Notes: a model not told the origin generated them from the sequence alone. Positions 38,293 to 47,935 are shown, counted from the stretch's first letter. The stretch: 64,000 nt of DNA from Erythrobacter sp. SDW2 (GCF_021431965.1 NZ_CP090370.1:2542001-2606000), one strand, 5' to 3'. Numbers and translations: made by a program.

Positions 38293-38508
38293 ATGAAGTT
38301 CCGTGGTGTATTGGCTGCTGCTGCTGCCGCTTCGCTTATTGCTGCACCGGCTGTTGCCGAAGCCAGCTTTGCTCGTGTTTCGGCTCCGGTCGAAGGCGAA
38401 AACGCTAACGGCGGCGGCGGTATGGTCCTCGGTGTTGCTGCTGCGGTCGCCATCATCGGTGGCATCATCATCGCTGCCGGCAGTGACAACAACCCGATCA
38501 GCGGCTAA
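38293..38508 (+). CDS. Small exported protein ending in PISG (copy 2)
   Basis: A 71-residue paralogue of the preceding small protein: signal peptide (1-22, ending AVAEA), a SAPVEGENANGGGG linker, one hydrophobic helix (about 44-62) and the end GSDNNPISG. Sequence outside these landmarks differs, so the duplication is old or the constraint is on layout. AAGGAGGG nine bases before the ATG is a very strong ribosome binding site, suggesting high expression. A perfect terminator follows. Function unknown. Confidence 0.85.
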   Translation: MKFRGVLAAAAAASLIAAPAVAEASFARVSAPVEGENANGGGGMVLGVAAAVAIIGGIIIAAGSDNNPISG

Positions 38509-38535
38509 GCCAAGCTGACAACAGGTTTTTGAGGA

Positions 38536-38561
38536 GCGGGGCCTTTCGGCCCCGCTTTTTT
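38536..38561 (+). terminator. Strong intrinsic terminator
   Basis: GCGGGGCC-TTTC-GGCCCCGC with perfect eight-base arms, followed by six T. It ends the PISG unit, 27 bases after the second gene's stop. Confidence 0.93.
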
Positions 38562-38603
38562 ATTGCCCGGTCGATTCGCCACAGGACCAGCCCGAGGTGC
38601 GAT

Positions 38604-39416
38604 CTACTTCGCCGAGTTTTCCTCGGCACCGGCCGCACTTTCAAGATCGTCAGCCTGTCCGGCTTGCCTGCGCTCGCCGATCCACATCAACAGCAACGCG
38701 CCCTCGAACAACAGGTATAGCGGTACCGCCAGGATCAGCTGGGATCCCGGATCCGGCGGTGTCACGATAGCCGCCACGGTCACCACACCCACGATGACAT
38801 AGCGCCGCGATTTGGCGAACTGTTCCCGCGTGACGATGCCCGCCCGGTTGAGTAGCAAAAGCAATACCGGCAACAGGAAGCTGACGCCAAATGCGAGGAT
38901 GAACTGCATCGCCAGTCCCAGATAGGCTCCCGCACTGGGCAAAGCCTCGACATCCAGCCCGCCGACTTCGCCCTGGAACCCGAGGAACCAGCGGAAGGCG
39001 ATCGGCATGACCACGAAGTAGGCCAGCGCCCCGCCACCGGTGAACAGGATCGGCGTGGCAAAGAGGAACGGCAGAAACGCCTTCTTCTCTTTCGCATAGA
39101 GCCCCGGTGCGATGAAGGCCCACAGCTGGTTGGCGATGATCGGGAAACTGACGAAAAACGCCGCAAACAGCGCCACCTTCAATTCGACGAAGAACACCTC
39201 GTAGAGCTGGGTGAAGATCAGCTTGCCCTGCCCTTCCGGAAAAGCCTCGGTCAATGGCCGGACCAGGAAGCCGAGGATGTCACCTGCGAAGTAAAAGCAA
39301 ACCCCGAACGCCAATGCCAGGGCGAAGACCGACTTGAGCAGGCGACTGCGCAGCTCGATCAGATGGTCGAGCAGCGGGGCCTGTGTCTCGTCGATGTCCT
39401 TGATCTTCAGCGCCAT
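38604..39416 (-). CDS. tatC: Twin-arginine translocase subunit TatC
   Basis: Receptor subunit for twin-arginine signal peptides. The 270-residue protein has six hydrophobic segments, the cytoplasmic N-terminus with PLLDHLIELRSRLLKS, and the FALAFGVCFYFAGDIL first helix. The periplasmic and cytoplasmic loops fit family length. Last gene of tatABC, nine bases after tatB. The acidic C-terminal tail is not conserved. Confidence 0.97.
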   Translation of the reverse strand: MALKIKDIDETQAPLLDHLIELRSRLLKSVFALALAFGVCFYFAGDILGFLVRPLTEAFPEGQGKLIFTQLYEVFFVELKVALFAAFFVSFPIIANQLWAFIAPGLYAKEKKAFLPFLFATPILFTGGGALAYFVVMPIAFRWFLGFQGEVGGLDVEALPSAGAYLGLAMQFILAFGVSFLLPVLLLLLNRAGIVTREQFAKSRRYVIVGVVTVAAIVTPPDPGSQLILAVPLYLLFEGALLLMWIGERRQAGQADDLESAAGAEENSAK

Positions 39417-39425
39417 ACCAGCAGC

Positions 39426-39839
39426 CTAGTCCTTCTTGTCGTCGGGCGAGGCGGGAGCATCAGGCTCGGCCCCAGGCTGCTCAGGAGTAGGTGGCTCGGC
39501 AGGAGCAGCGTCGGCCCGGTAAGCCGCCCTCGCCTCCGCCGCCGACAGGCTTGCATCAGGTGCCGGGAGCGGCTGCATCTGCTCTTCGGGATGAAATTCC
39601 TCGTTCGGATGCTTGGCCATGATCGCCTCGTTCCGTTCGCGCCACTTGCGATTCATCTCTTCCATCTCGGCTTCGCGGATCATGGCGTCGAGCCCGCTGC
39701 GGAAATGGCCCGATACGCGCCGGATCTTGGCGATCCAGCGGCCAGCCGTGCGCAACGCCATCGGCAGATCCTTGGGCCCGATCACCAGGATCGCGACGAT
39801 GGCGATCACCAGCAGCTCGGACGCGCCGATATCAAACAT
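39426..39839 (-). CDS. tatB: Twin-arginine translocase subunit TatB
   Basis: Membrane subunit that works with TatC in substrate recognition. The 137 residues start with one membrane helix (about 4-21, FDIGASELLVIAIVAI), the GPKDLP hinge and an amphipathic helix (about 25-75), then a Pro/Ala/Glu-rich tail. Length and the Glu at position 8 (GASELL) match TatB rather than TatA. Lies between tatA and tatC. Confidence 0.95.
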   Translation of the reverse strand: MFDIGASELLVIAIVAILVIGPKDLPMALRTAGRWIAKIRRVSGHFRSGLDAMIREAEMEEMNRKWRERNEAIMAKHPNEEFHPEEQMQPLPAPDASLSAAEARAAYRADAAPAEPPTPEQPGAEPDAPASPDDKKD

Positions 39840-39861
39840 GGGGTGCTACTCCCGCAGGCGA

Positions 39862-40089
39862 TCAGCCCTGCTGGTCGGTGGTCTTCGACTCGGGGGAAGC
39901 GGTAGTCTCGCTCTGCGGCGGTTCGATCTTGGCGGCGGGCTTGATCGGCTCTTCACCGTCATTGAGGCCCTTCTTGAAGCTGTTCACGCCCTTGCCGAAG
40001 TCACCCATCATTTCGGAGATGCGGCCACGGCCAAAGAGCACGAGAACCACCAGCGCGATGATGAGAAGCTGCCAAACGCCGACTTGCAT
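39862..40089 (-). CDS. tatA: Twin-arginine translocase subunit TatA
   Basis: Pore-forming subunit. The 75 residues have the short N-terminal membrane helix (about 4-19), the FGRGRI hinge, the amphipathic helix ending in FKKGLND and a polar tail. First of tatABC; 60 bases separate it from scpB, where a separate promoter could lie. Confidence 0.95.
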   Translation of the reverse strand: MQVGVWQLLIIALVVLVLFGRGRISEMMGDFGKGVNSFKKGLNDGEEPIKPAAKIEPPQSETTASPESKTTDQQG

Positions 40090-40148
40090 GTGAAATTCCT
40101 TAGTGGGGTTACCGCGCCGATATAGGGGTTGCGCGGCGCGAACGCCAG

Positions 40149-40796
40149 TCAGGCCGTTGCCTCGTCGTCATCGACCAGGTCGATTTCCTCGTCAGCCTCT
40201 TCGTCGGGCGCATCGACCTCGTCCGCTTCGTCCCCACCGGTCATGGCCTCATAGGCATCGTCGACCGGGTCGAGCAGGCCGGCGGCCTTGAGTTCATCGA
40301 TACCGGGCAGGTCGCGGCGGCTTTCGAGGCCGAAATGCTGCAGGAATTCGGGTGTGGTGGCATAGATCACCGGGCGACCCGGCACTTCGCGGCGCCCGGC
40401 AACCCGGACCCAGCCGGCCTCCATCAGTACGTCGAGCGTGCCCTTGGCAGTCTGGACGCCGCGAATCGATTCGATCTCCGCCCGACTCACCGGCTCGTGA
40501 TAGGCGACGATGGCCAGTACTTCCGTCGCCGCACGGCTGAGGCGGCGAACCTGTTCCTTCTCGCGCCGCAGGAGATGGGCCAGCTCGGGCGCTGTCTGGA
40601 AGTGCCAGCGCTTGGCCCGTTCCACCAGTTGCACTCCGCGCCCGGCGTAGGATTCGGCCAATGCCCGCAATGCCTCGCGCACGTCACCAGCCTCGGCGTT
40701 GCCAAGATGCGCGCAAAGCGATTCGACGCTCATCGGCTCTGCCGAAGCGAACAGCGTCGCTTCAAGGGCACGCTGGAGGGGATCGGGCTGGCTCAT
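40149..40796 (-). CDS. scpB: Segregation and condensation protein B
   Basis: Dimeric winged-helix kleisin-interacting subunit of the SMC-ScpAB complex for chromosome segregation. The 215-residue protein has the N-terminal LEATLFASAEPMS, then LSRAATEVLAIVAYHEPVSRAEIE and RGVQTAKGTLDVLMEAGWV. The acidic C-terminal tail (Asp/Glu repeats after about 180) is unusual in length. Start at 40796 overlaps the scpA stop by four bases. Confidence 0.94.
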   Translation of the reverse strand: MSQPDPLQRALEATLFASAEPMSVESLCAHLGNAEAGDVREALRALAESYAGRGVQLVERAKRWHFQTAPELAHLLRREKEQVRRLSRAATEVLAIVAYHEPVSRAEIESIRGVQTAKGTLDVLMEAGWVRVAGRREVPGRPVIYATTPEFLQHFGLESRRDLPGIDELKAAGLLDPVDDAYEAMTGGDEADEVDAPDEEADEEIDLVDDDEATA

Positions 40797-41605
40797 GCGG
40801 TCACCCTGCGCAGCCGCAGTTCGCCGAATATCTCGTCCTGCTCAATCTCTGCCTTGCCCAGCCGCGCCAGCTCGAGCGCCGCTACGAAGCTCGAAGCCTT
40901 GGCGCTACGGCGGAGTTGCGGATCGGCGAAGGGCGGCAGGAACTCCTCCAGCGTCATCCAGTCCAGCGTCACGCCGAGCATGGCCGACACCCGGTCGAGC
41001 GCGCTGTCGAGCGTCATCACCGGGCGTTCGGCGATCATATGGACCACCGGCGCGGTGCGCGCCTTGACCTGGCCATAGGCCTGGACAAGGTCGAACCAGT
41101 CGGCCTGCCACTGGGTCTTGCGGTCGATCCGCAGACCTTCGGGGGCACCGCGCAGGAACACATCGCGCCCGATCCGGTCGCGCGCCATCAGCCGCGCCGC
41201 AGCCTCGCGCATCGCGCCCAGCCGCTGGAGCCGCAGTTGCAGCCGCAGTGCCAGCTCCTCGGGGCTCGGATCCTCCTGCTCGTCCCTGGGCAGCAGCAAA
41301 GAGGATTTGAGATAGGCCAGCCACGCCGCCATCACGAGGTAATCGGCGGCGACTTCAAGCTTCAGCGCCTCGGCCCGCTCGATATAGTCGAGATACTGGT
41401 CCACCAGCGCCAGGATCGAAATCTGCCGCAGGTCGACCTTCTGCCGCCGGGCAAGGTCAAGCAGCAGGTCGAGCGGTCCCTCCCACCCGTCGATGGCAAG
41501 GTAGAGTGCGCCTTCGTCCTTGGTTCCGGGAGCGGCGATGCCCTCCCACGGCTCGCTGTCGAGTGTCACGTCGTCAGCCGGGACGATGAGCGATTCGTCG
41601 GTCAT
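40793..41605 (-). CDS. scpA: Segregation and condensation protein A
   Basis: Kleisin subunit linking SMC heads. The 270-residue protein shows the N-terminal FEGPLDLLLDLARRQKVD-type block as WEGPLDLLLDLARRQ, ADYLVMAAWLAYLKSSLLLP, and a C-terminal winged-helix region. Start at 41605 overlaps the nagZ stop (ATGA), and the stop overlaps scpB. A longer in-frame start would run inside nagZ. Confidence 0.94.
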   Translation of the reverse strand: MTDESLIVPADDVTLDSEPWEGIAAPGTKDEGALYLAIDGWEGPLDLLLDLARRQKVDLRQISILALVDQYLDYIERAEALKLEVAADYLVMAAWLAYLKSSLLLPRDEQEDPSPEELALRLQLRLQRLGAMREAAARLMARDRIGRDVFLRGAPEGLRIDRKTQWQADWFDLVQAYGQVKARTAPVVHMIAERPVMTLDSALDRVSAMLGVTLDWMTLEEFLPPFADPQLRRSAKASSFVAALELARLGKAEIEQDEIFGELRLRRVTA

Positions 41606-42618
41606 GCGGCTGCCCCTTCGATCCCCAACAGCGCATCGCGCTTGGCCAGCAGCGCCGCCTTGTCCGCCTTTTCGCCTGGGCAACGCGAGGCCAGCGCACG
41701 CTCGAGGCGCGCGACACTCTCAGCCCGCATCGTGCCGCAGCGCTCGGCGATGCCCTGCATATCGTCCATCTTGGCCCAGCAATTGAGCACCACGTCGCAT
41801 CCAGCCGCGATCGCCCGCTCGGCCCGTTCGGGGATCGTGCCGGAAAGCGCTTCCATGTCGATATCATCGGTCAGCAACAGCCCGTCAAAACCGATCCGGC
41901 CGCGGATGATCTCCTCGATAATGGTGCGGGACAGGGTCGAGGGATTCTCCGCATCCCACACCTGGAACAGCAGGTGTCCGGTCATCCCGACCGGTGTGTC
42001 CCTGAGCGCACGGAAGGGCGCACGGTCGATTTCAAGCTCTTCCTCGCTGGCGTGGACTGTGGGCATTTCCTTGTGGCTGTCACACTGGGCGCGGCCATGG
42101 CCAGGCATATGCTTGATGCAACCGAGCACTCCGCCTCGTGCCAGCCCGTCAAGGATGGCCCGGCCGAGTGCCGCGACCTGCTTCGGTTCACTGCCCAAAG
42201 CCCGGTCGCCGATCACATCATGCGAGCCCGGCTGGCGGACATCGAGAGGCGGGTGGCAATCGACGGTGATGCCGACCTCGGCCAGTTCGATCGCCAGAGC
42301 ATGGGCGTTGACCCTCGCGGCTTCGATCGCGCTGGCGGGTGCTACCCGGTATAGCCGGTCAAACGCCTCGCCTGCCGGAAAACGGGTCCACACCGGCGGC
42401 TTCAGCCGTGCGACGCGCCCGCCTTCCTGATCGACACAGATGAACAGATCGTCGCGGCCATGGATCGATCGCAAATCATCGGTCAACGCGCGCAGTTGCT
42501 CGCGGCTTTCGATATTGCGCAGGAAAACGATGTAGCCTGCCGGATCGGCCTCGGCAAAGAAGGCGCGCTCCTCCGCTGTCAGCGTGAGACCGGACATGCC
42601 GAAGATTGCGGGCGTCAT
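41602..42618 (-). CDS. nagZ: Beta-N-acetylhexosaminidase, peptidoglycan recycling
   Basis: GH3 enzyme removing GlcNAc from anhydro-muropeptides in the cytoplasm, part of wall recycling. The 338-residue protein has DQEGGRVARL (64-72), KHMPGHG (169-175) on the mobile catalytic loop and LLTDDIDM (about 248-255) with the nucleophile Asp. No signal peptide. The ribosome binding site is poor. Its stop overlaps scpA by four bases, joining wall recycling and chromosome-segregation genes in one transcript. Confidence 0.95.
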   Translation of the reverse strand: MTPAIFGMSGLTLTAEERAFFAEADPAGYIVFLRNIESREQLRALTDDLRSIHGRDDLFICVDQEGGRVARLKPPVWTRFPAGEAFDRLYRVAPASAIEAARVNAHALAIELAEVGITVDCHPPLDVRQPGSHDVIGDRALGSEPKQVAALGRAILDGLARGGVLGCIKHMPGHGRAQCDSHKEMPTVHASEEELEIDRAPFRALRDTPVGMTGHLLFQVWDAENPSTLSRTIIEEIIRGRIGFDGLLLTDDIDMEALSGTIPERAERAIAAGCDVVLNCWAKMDDMQGIAERCGTMRAESVARLERALASRCPGEKADKAALLAKRDALLGIEGAAA

Positions 42619-42635
42619 AAGGGGGAGAGAGTCGC

Positions 42636-42668
42636 AAGAAAGCCCGCCAGCCGCAAGGGCCGGCGGGC
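42636..42668 (-). terminator. Terminator after the argS-SPOR pair
   Basis: Read on the minus strand, GCCCGCC and GGCGGGC pair around a 13-base inner segment that itself can fold, followed by TTTCTT. It lies between the SPOR stop and nagZ, so nagZ probably has its own promoter or is reached by readthrough. Confidence 0.65.
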
Positions 42669-42701
42669 GTCACGATGTGGAAAGTAACCGCTCGCAGCGG
42701 C

Positions 42702-43427
42702 CTATTTGACGATACACTCGATCCCGTCGGCCTTGAGCGCGTCGCACAGCCGGGTCGCTGCTGCCTTGTCGCCCGCAACCGCCTGCAGGCGATAGACCGT
42801 GCCATTGTCGATACGGGCTTCCTCGACGCGGTACTTGAAGCCGTTGAGGGCATCCGTGCGGCCGGTGATTTCGCGCCAGCGCTGGTCGGCACCCGCCTTG
42901 GTCGACACCGCAGCGACCTGGACGTAGGCGCCACCCGGCGCTGCCCCTGCGCTCGCATCGTCCGTGTTGGGCGCGGCAACGCCGGGACGCGGTGCAGCAG
43001 TGCTTTCCGTACCGTCCGCCAGTCGCCCTTCGCGGGTCTGGCCTTCTCCAACCGCCGGCGCGACATCGCCGGTGCCTTCGAATTCCTTGCCGCCCGGATC
43101 GGTCGGCCGTTGCTTGATCGCGCCTGCGGGTGCCGGGATGGTACTGCCATCGGCAACCAGATCCGGATCGGTGCCCTTGTTGGTCAGGTAGGCAAAACCG
43201 CCCACCAATACGCCGAGCACCACAAGCGCCAGCAACCCGAAACCAAGGATACGGGCCATGCTGACCCCTTCCTCTTCCTCATAGTCCGAGGATTCCAGCC
43301 ACGGCAGCGGTTCGTCTTCGTCGAGATCGAACTCGGCCGCTTCGGCCTCGGTCTCGGCCCAGGCCTCGTCGCCGTCCACTTCCGGACCGTCGAACCGGTC
43401 GTCCCTGTCGCCCCCAAGAGCTGTCAT
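42702..43427 (-). CDS. SPOR-domain membrane protein
   Basis: A 241-residue bitopic protein: acidic cytoplasmic N-terminus (1-57), one membrane helix (about 58-81), a Pro/Gly/Thr-rich linker and a C-terminal SPOR domain (about 165-241, VQVAAVSTKAGAD...). SPOR domains bind denuded septal peptidoglycan glycans, so it likely localises to the division site. Starts one base after the argS stop, suggesting co-transcription. Confidence 0.92.
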   Translation of the reverse strand: MTALGGDRDDRFDGPEVDGDEAWAETEAEAAEFDLDEDEPLPWLESSDYEEEEGVSMARILGFGLLALVVLGVLVGGFAYLTNKGTDPDLVADGSTIPAPAGAIKQRPTDPGGKEFEGTGDVAPAVGEGQTREGRLADGTESTAAPRPGVAAPNTDDASAGAAPGGAYVQVAAVSTKAGADQRWREITGRTDALNGFKYRVEEARIDNGTVYRLQAVAGDKAAATRLCDALKADGIECIVK

Positions 43428-43428
43428 C

Positions 43429-45174
43429 TCACATCTCCTCCACTGCCTCGACCCCGAGCAGGGTTAACCCGTTGCGGATAACTTGCCCGATTGCGGCGAT
43501 AAGGAAAAGCCTTGCGGCCGAAAGCTCCGCATCCTGTGCCAGGATGACGCGCTTCGAGGTATCGTCATTCCCCAGGTTGTAGAACGAGTGGAACGCACTG
43601 GCGAGATCGTAGAGATAAAAGGCGATCCGGTGCGGCTCGCGCGCCGTCGCCGCCGCTTCGACGATGCGGGGAAATTGCGCGGCTTGCTTGACCAGGCCGA
43701 GCTCGGCCTCGCCCATGCGGGAAATGGCTGCGTCGGAGGGTACGATGCCTTCGACCGCTGCCCGCCGCAGGGTCGAGTGAATCCGGGCATGGGCGTACTG
43801 GACATAGAACACCGGATTGTCCTTCGACGCTTCGACCACCTTGGCGAAGTCGAAGTCCATCTGCGCTTCGGGCTTGCGGGTCAGCATGGTGAAGCGAACC
43901 ACATCCTTGCCCACCTCCTCGACCATGTCGGCGATGGTGATGAAGTTGCCCGAGCGCTTGGACATCTTCACCGGTTCGCCCGCACGCATCAGTTGCACCA
44001 TTTGTACGAGCTTTACGTCGAACGGAATCGCCTTGCCCTGCCCTTCGGATAGCGCGGCGACGGCAGCCTTGATCCGCTTCACGGTGCCGGCATGGTCCGC
44101 GCCCCAGATGTCGATCATCTCGTCGGCAGCCTCGGCCTTCTGCAGGTGATAGGCGAGGTCGGCCCCGAAATAGGTCCAGCGCCCGTCGCTCTTCTTGATC
44201 GGGCGATCCTGATCGTCGCCGAATTTGGTCGAGCGGAACAGCGGCAGTTCGACCGGTTCCCAGTCTTCCACCGTCTTTCCCTTGGGCTGTTCGAGCACAC
44301 CGTCATAGACGAGATCGTGCTGGCGCAGCCACGCCTCGGCCGCCTCGGGCTTGCCCGCTGCCTGCAGCGCGGCTTCCGAGGAAAACAGGTCGTGGTGGAT
44401 GCCCAGCAGGGCGAGGTCGGAGCGGATCATGTCCATCATCCGCTCGACGGCGAAGGCTTTGAATATGTCCAGCCATTCACCTTCCGGCGCACCTTGATAG
44501 CGCTCGCCGAATTCCTCGGCGGCGGCCTGCCCGACAGGCACCAGGTAATCACCGGGATAGAACCCCTCGGGGATGTCGCCGATGTCCTCGCCCAGCGCCT
44601 CGCGGTAGCGCAAGTGGGCCGAGCGGGCGAGCGTATCGACCTGCCCGCCGGCATCGTTGACGTAGTATTCGCGTGTGACGGCATACCCGGCGAATTCGAG
44701 CAGGCTCGCCAGCGCATCGCCCACCACGGCGCCGCGGCAGTGGCCCATGTGCATCGGGCCCGTCGGATTGGCGGAGACATACTCGACATTGACCCGGCGG
44801 CCTGCGCCCATGCCCGAGCGACCGTATTCGCGCGCCAGTGACGCAATCGCCAGCAACTCGGCCAGCCAGGCGTCATCGCTGAGGCGCAGGTTGATGAATC
44901 CCGGCCCGGCGATCTCCGCGCCGGTAATGTGGGGATCGCGCAGCAGGTGCTCGACGATCTTTTCCGCCAGCGCGCGCGGGTTGGTGGCGGCCGGCTTGGC
45001 CAGCACCATAGCGGCGTTGGTGGCAAGATCACCATGCGAAGGGTCACGTGGTGGCTCGACCGTCACATTCCGGCGATCGATCCCGGCAGGCAGGTCGCCC
45101 TCGGCCTCGATAGCGGACAGGACGGCATCGACCTTCGCGGCGAAGGCGGCATGAATCGTGGTCAGTGTGGACAT
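43429..45174 (-). CDS. argS: Arginyl-tRNA synthetase
   Basis: Class I synthetase charging tRNA-Arg. The 581-residue protein has the N-terminal Add1 domain with NVTVEPPRDPSHGD, the HIGH-type HMGHCRGAV motif and KMSKRSG as the KMSKS motif, and the C-terminal DALR domain. Start at 45174 gives the usual N-terminus; an earlier in-frame start adds 12 residues of no family similarity. Confidence 0.97.
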   Translation of the reverse strand: MSTLTTIHAAFAAKVDAVLSAIEAEGDLPAGIDRRNVTVEPPRDPSHGDLATNAAMVLAKPAATNPRALAEKIVEHLLRDPHITGAEIAGPGFINLRLSDDAWLAELLAIASLAREYGRSGMGAGRRVNVEYVSANPTGPMHMGHCRGAVVGDALASLLEFAGYAVTREYYVNDAGGQVDTLARSAHLRYREALGEDIGDIPEGFYPGDYLVPVGQAAAEEFGERYQGAPEGEWLDIFKAFAVERMMDMIRSDLALLGIHHDLFSSEAALQAAGKPEAAEAWLRQHDLVYDGVLEQPKGKTVEDWEPVELPLFRSTKFGDDQDRPIKKSDGRWTYFGADLAYHLQKAEAADEMIDIWGADHAGTVKRIKAAVAALSEGQGKAIPFDVKLVQMVQLMRAGEPVKMSKRSGNFITIADMVEEVGKDVVRFTMLTRKPEAQMDFDFAKVVEASKDNPVFYVQYAHARIHSTLRRAAVEGIVPSDAAISRMGEAELGLVKQAAQFPRIVEAAATAREPHRIAFYLYDLASAFHSFYNLGNDDTSKRVILAQDAELSAARLFLIAAIGQVIRNGLTLLGVEAVEEM

Positions 45175-45229
45175 GCGCGGGCGGTTAGACGGAATCGGCC
45201 CCCATCGCAAAGGCGATGTACGGTACGCC

Positions 45230-45880
45230 TTAGCGGGTGGCGTTGTAGGCCAGCTGGCTCTCGGTCAACTGGAAGCCGACGAGCAGCTCGAAAGTGGCGC
45301 GTTGCAACGCGGCGCGGACCTGCGGATCGGCCATCGGATCAAGCGCGGCGTCGACATCGCCGGGCCTGCGCTTGCGGGTAATGCGCTCGCGGATATCGGC
45401 CGGCAGGGTCGCTTCGGCGCGATCGATAAAGGCCCCGGCCTGCGCGCTACCCTGCGCACGGGATTGCCCGTCGGCAAAGGTGATAGTTACCGTGCCGACG
45501 CGCTTGCTGACCACCGCCGATCCGCCGCGCAGCACGGTTGTGAAGTAGGGCAATTGCACCGTGCGCGAACCACGCGTGTCGGCGCGGCTGGCGAGCACAT
45601 CGAAGGTTACATTGCTGTATACCTTCTCGCCTGTCTCGTCGCAGGTCGAACGGACATTGGTGATCGCCGCCGTGATGTCGAGATCGGCGGTCGTCCGCGA
45701 GGTTGGCGAGGTGAACGTAGTGATATCGCCAGTGTAGTCGGGCACGCCCACCGCCGGGCAGGCCGAACGGATTGCAGTCACCCCTACGCCATCGGCCAGG
45801 ACAAGGTCACCTTCGCTCGCGCAACCGGCAAGCCCAGCCAGCGCGGCAATGGGGAAGAGCAGGCGAAAATGCGGAGTCAT
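45230..45880 (-). CDS. Putative lipoprotein, unknown family
   Basis: A 216-residue exported protein with a lipobox LAGC (C20). The body is beta-rich with blocks such as TADLDITAAITNVRSTCDETG and YFTTVLRGGSAVVSKRVGTV. It is not assigned to a named family. An earlier ATG at 45898 would add six residues before the signal peptide and is less likely. It lies upstream of argS and divergent from ispH. Confidence 0.78.
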   Translation of the reverse strand: MTPHFRLLFPIAALAGLAGCASEGDLVLADGVGVTAIRSACPAVGVPDYTGDITTFTSPTSRTTADLDITAAITNVRSTCDETGEKVYSNVTFDVLASRADTRGSRTVQLPYFTTVLRGGSAVVSKRVGTVTITFADGQSRAQGSAQAGAFIDRAEATLPADIRERITRKRRPGDVDAALDPMADPQVRAALQRATFELLVGFQLTESQLAYNATR

Positions 45881-45950
45881 GGGGTGTCCTTCGTACATAC
45901 GATCACGCGTGCCCTAGCGGGCGAGTTGCGAAAGCGCTAGAGGGCGCTCC

Positions 45951-46925
45951 ATGAACGCGCCCTTTCCATCCCCCGACCAGAACTCGACAAAACCGCCCCT
46001 GCAGCTGCTGATCGCCGCCCCACGCGGCTTCTGCGCCGGGGTCGACCGGGCGATCGAGATCGTCGAGCGGGCGATCGAGAAATACGGTGCACCGGTCTAT
46101 GTCCGGCACGAGATCGTGCACAACAAATATGTGGTCGATTCGCTCAAGGCGAAGGGTGCCGTGTTCGTCGAGGAACTGGACGAAGTACCCGACGGCGTGC
46201 CGGTGGTGTTCAGCGCTCACGGGGTGCCCAAATCGGTCCCGGCCGAAGCGCAGAAGCGCGAGCTGCTTTATGTCGATGCCACCTGCCCGCTGGTAAGCAA
46301 GGTCCACCGCCAGGCCGAACGCCAGATCGAGAAAGGGCGGCACATCATCTTTGTCGGCCATGCCGACCATCCCGAAGTGATCGGTACCATGGGCCAGGTC
46401 GAGCCGGGCCAGATGACCCTGGTCGAAACGGTGGAGGATGTCGCCGCGCTGGAGTTCGGCCCAGAGGAACAGCTCGCCTATCTGACGCAGACCACGCTCT
46501 CGGTCGACGATACCGCTGACATTATTGCCGCACTGGAACAACGCTTTCCGGAGGTGCGCGGTCCCAAGGCAGAGGATATTTGCTACGCAACGTCGAACCG
46601 CCAAGCCGCGGTCAAGCAGATTGCTCCCAGTGCAGACCTTGTCCTGGTCATCGGTGCGCCCAATTCTTCCAACTCGCTCCGGCTGGTCGAAGTGGCCGAG
46701 CGACTTGGAACCAATGCTCGCCTGATCCAGCGCGCCTCCGAAATCGAAGCGGAATGGCTGGAAGGAGTCGGCACGCTGGGCCTTACAGCCGGTGCTTCCG
46801 CGCCGGAAAAGCTGGTGCGCGAAGTGGTTGAACGCCTGGGCGAATGGCGCACGGTGGAAGAAACCACCATCGCCGCGGCCGAAGAAAACATGGTGTTCAA
46901 GCTGCCTCGCCAACTGCTGGACTGA
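45951..46925 (+). CDS. ispH: 4-hydroxy-3-methylbut-2-enyl diphosphate reductase
   Basis: Last enzyme of the MEP isoprenoid pathway, with a [4Fe-4S] cluster. The 324-residue protein has cluster cysteines C28 (RGFCAGV), C112 (DATCPLV) and C211 (DICYAT), and substrate residues in HEIVHN, SAHGVP and GHADHPE. Start at 45951 gives a slightly longer N-tail than E. coli IspH. Followed by thrB after ten bases. Confidence 0.97.
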   Translation: MNAPFPSPDQNSTKPPLQLLIAAPRGFCAGVDRAIEIVERAIEKYGAPVYVRHEIVHNKYVVDSLKAKGAVFVEELDEVPDGVPVVFSAHGVPKSVPAEAQKRELLYVDATCPLVSKVHRQAERQIEKGRHIIFVGHADHPEVIGTMGQVEPGQMTLVETVEDVAALEFGPEEQLAYLTQTTLSVDDTADIIAALEQRFPEVRGPKAEDICYATSNRQAAVKQIAPSADLVLVIGAPNSSNSLRLVEVAERLGTNARLIQRASEIEAEWLEGVGTLGLTAGASAPEKLVREVVERLGEWRTVEETTIAAAEENMVFKLPRQLLD

Positions 46926-46935
46926 TCCGGCGCGG

Positions 46936-47907
46936 ATGGCGGTCTATACCCACCTTCCCGCCGAGGCATTGGCCGGACTGATCGCCGAATACGATGTCGG
47001 GGCGTTGGTCTCTGCCAAGGGCATTGCCGAAGGCGTATCCAATTCGAACTGGGTTGTCGAAACCTCAGGCGGCGACGGGACCGGCGCACGCTTCATCCTG
47101 ACAATGTACGAGCGGCGAATCGACCTGGAAGACCTGCCATTTTTTCTCGACCTGCTCGATCACCTATCGGCTGCGGGCGCTCCGGTGCCGCGCACCATCC
47201 ATGATCGGAGCGGGAAATCATTCCGGTCCATTCACGGGAAGGCGGTGGCGCTGATCGAATTCCTGCCCGGCGTGTCAATCGATCACCCGACTCCCGGTCA
47301 GGCCCACGCCGTAGGTGCGGCACTGGCGCAGATGCATCGCGCCGCGCTCGATTTCCCGCAATCGCGTGCCAATGCGCTGGATCTCGTGACAAATTTGTCG
47401 ACGTTGGCGGCGTGCGGGGAAGCGGCGTTGGCAGCAATCGATCCTGCTCTTGCAGGCTGCATAGCGCGTTCTGAAGCGATCGCAGCGGCATGGCCCGAGG
47501 ACCTGCCGCAGTCGGTGATTCACAGCGACCTGTTCCCCGACAACGTCCTCATGCTGGGGGATCGGGTTTCCGGCATGATCGATTTCTATTTCGCCTGTAC
47601 CGACGCCATGGCGTATGATCTGGCCGTCACCCATGCGGCCTGGAGCTTCGAGCGGGGCGGCAGCAAATATCGACCGGATATCGGCTCGGCGCTGATCCAG
47701 GGATACGAATCGGTTCGCCCACTGGAAGCGGCCGAACGGGCGGCCCTGACACTGTTGGCCCAGGGCGCATGCCTGCGTTTCGTTGCCAGCCGGACAGAAG
47801 ACTGGTTCGAAACGCCGACCGATGCCCATGTCACCCGCAAGGATCCGATGGATTTCGCCCGACGCTGGGACTTCTACGCCAAACAGGGACATAGGGTCTT
47901 CGCATAG
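46936..47907 (+). CDS. thrB: Homoserine kinase, ThrB2/choline-kinase-like type
   Basis: Phosphorylates homoserine in threonine biosynthesis. The 323-residue protein belongs to the APH/choline-kinase fold: [10 protein letters not shown] (H196, catalytic D198) and [10 protein letters not shown] (metal Asp 216) are visible, with [11 protein letters not shown] early. This is the non-GHMP homoserine kinase found in alphaproteobacteria. The start at 46936 is ten bases after ispH, so they are probably co-transcribed. Confidence 0.94.
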   Translation: MAVYTHLPAEALAGLIAEYDVGALVSAKGIAEGVSNSNWVVETSGGDGTGARFILTMYERRIDLEDLPFFLDLLDHLSAAGAPVPRTIHDRSGKSFRSIHGKAVALIEFLPGVSIDHPTPGQAHAVGAALAQMHRAALDFPQSRANALDLVTNLSTLAACGEAALAAIDPALAGCIARSEAIAAAWPEDLPQSVIHSDLFPDNVLMLGDRVSGMIDFYFACTDAMAYDLAVTHAAWSFERGGSKYRPDIGSALIQGYESVRPLEAAERAALTLLAQGACLRFVASRTEDWFETPTDAHVTRKDPMDFARRWDFYAKQGHRVFA

Positions 47908-47935
47908 CTCCCAACGCGGTTTACATGCCCCGGCG

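Noticed and set aside
45899-45950. GCTAGA-type -10 element before ispH
   Set aside because: The only TTG-type -35 is four bases away, far too close; no convincing promoter could be assigned.
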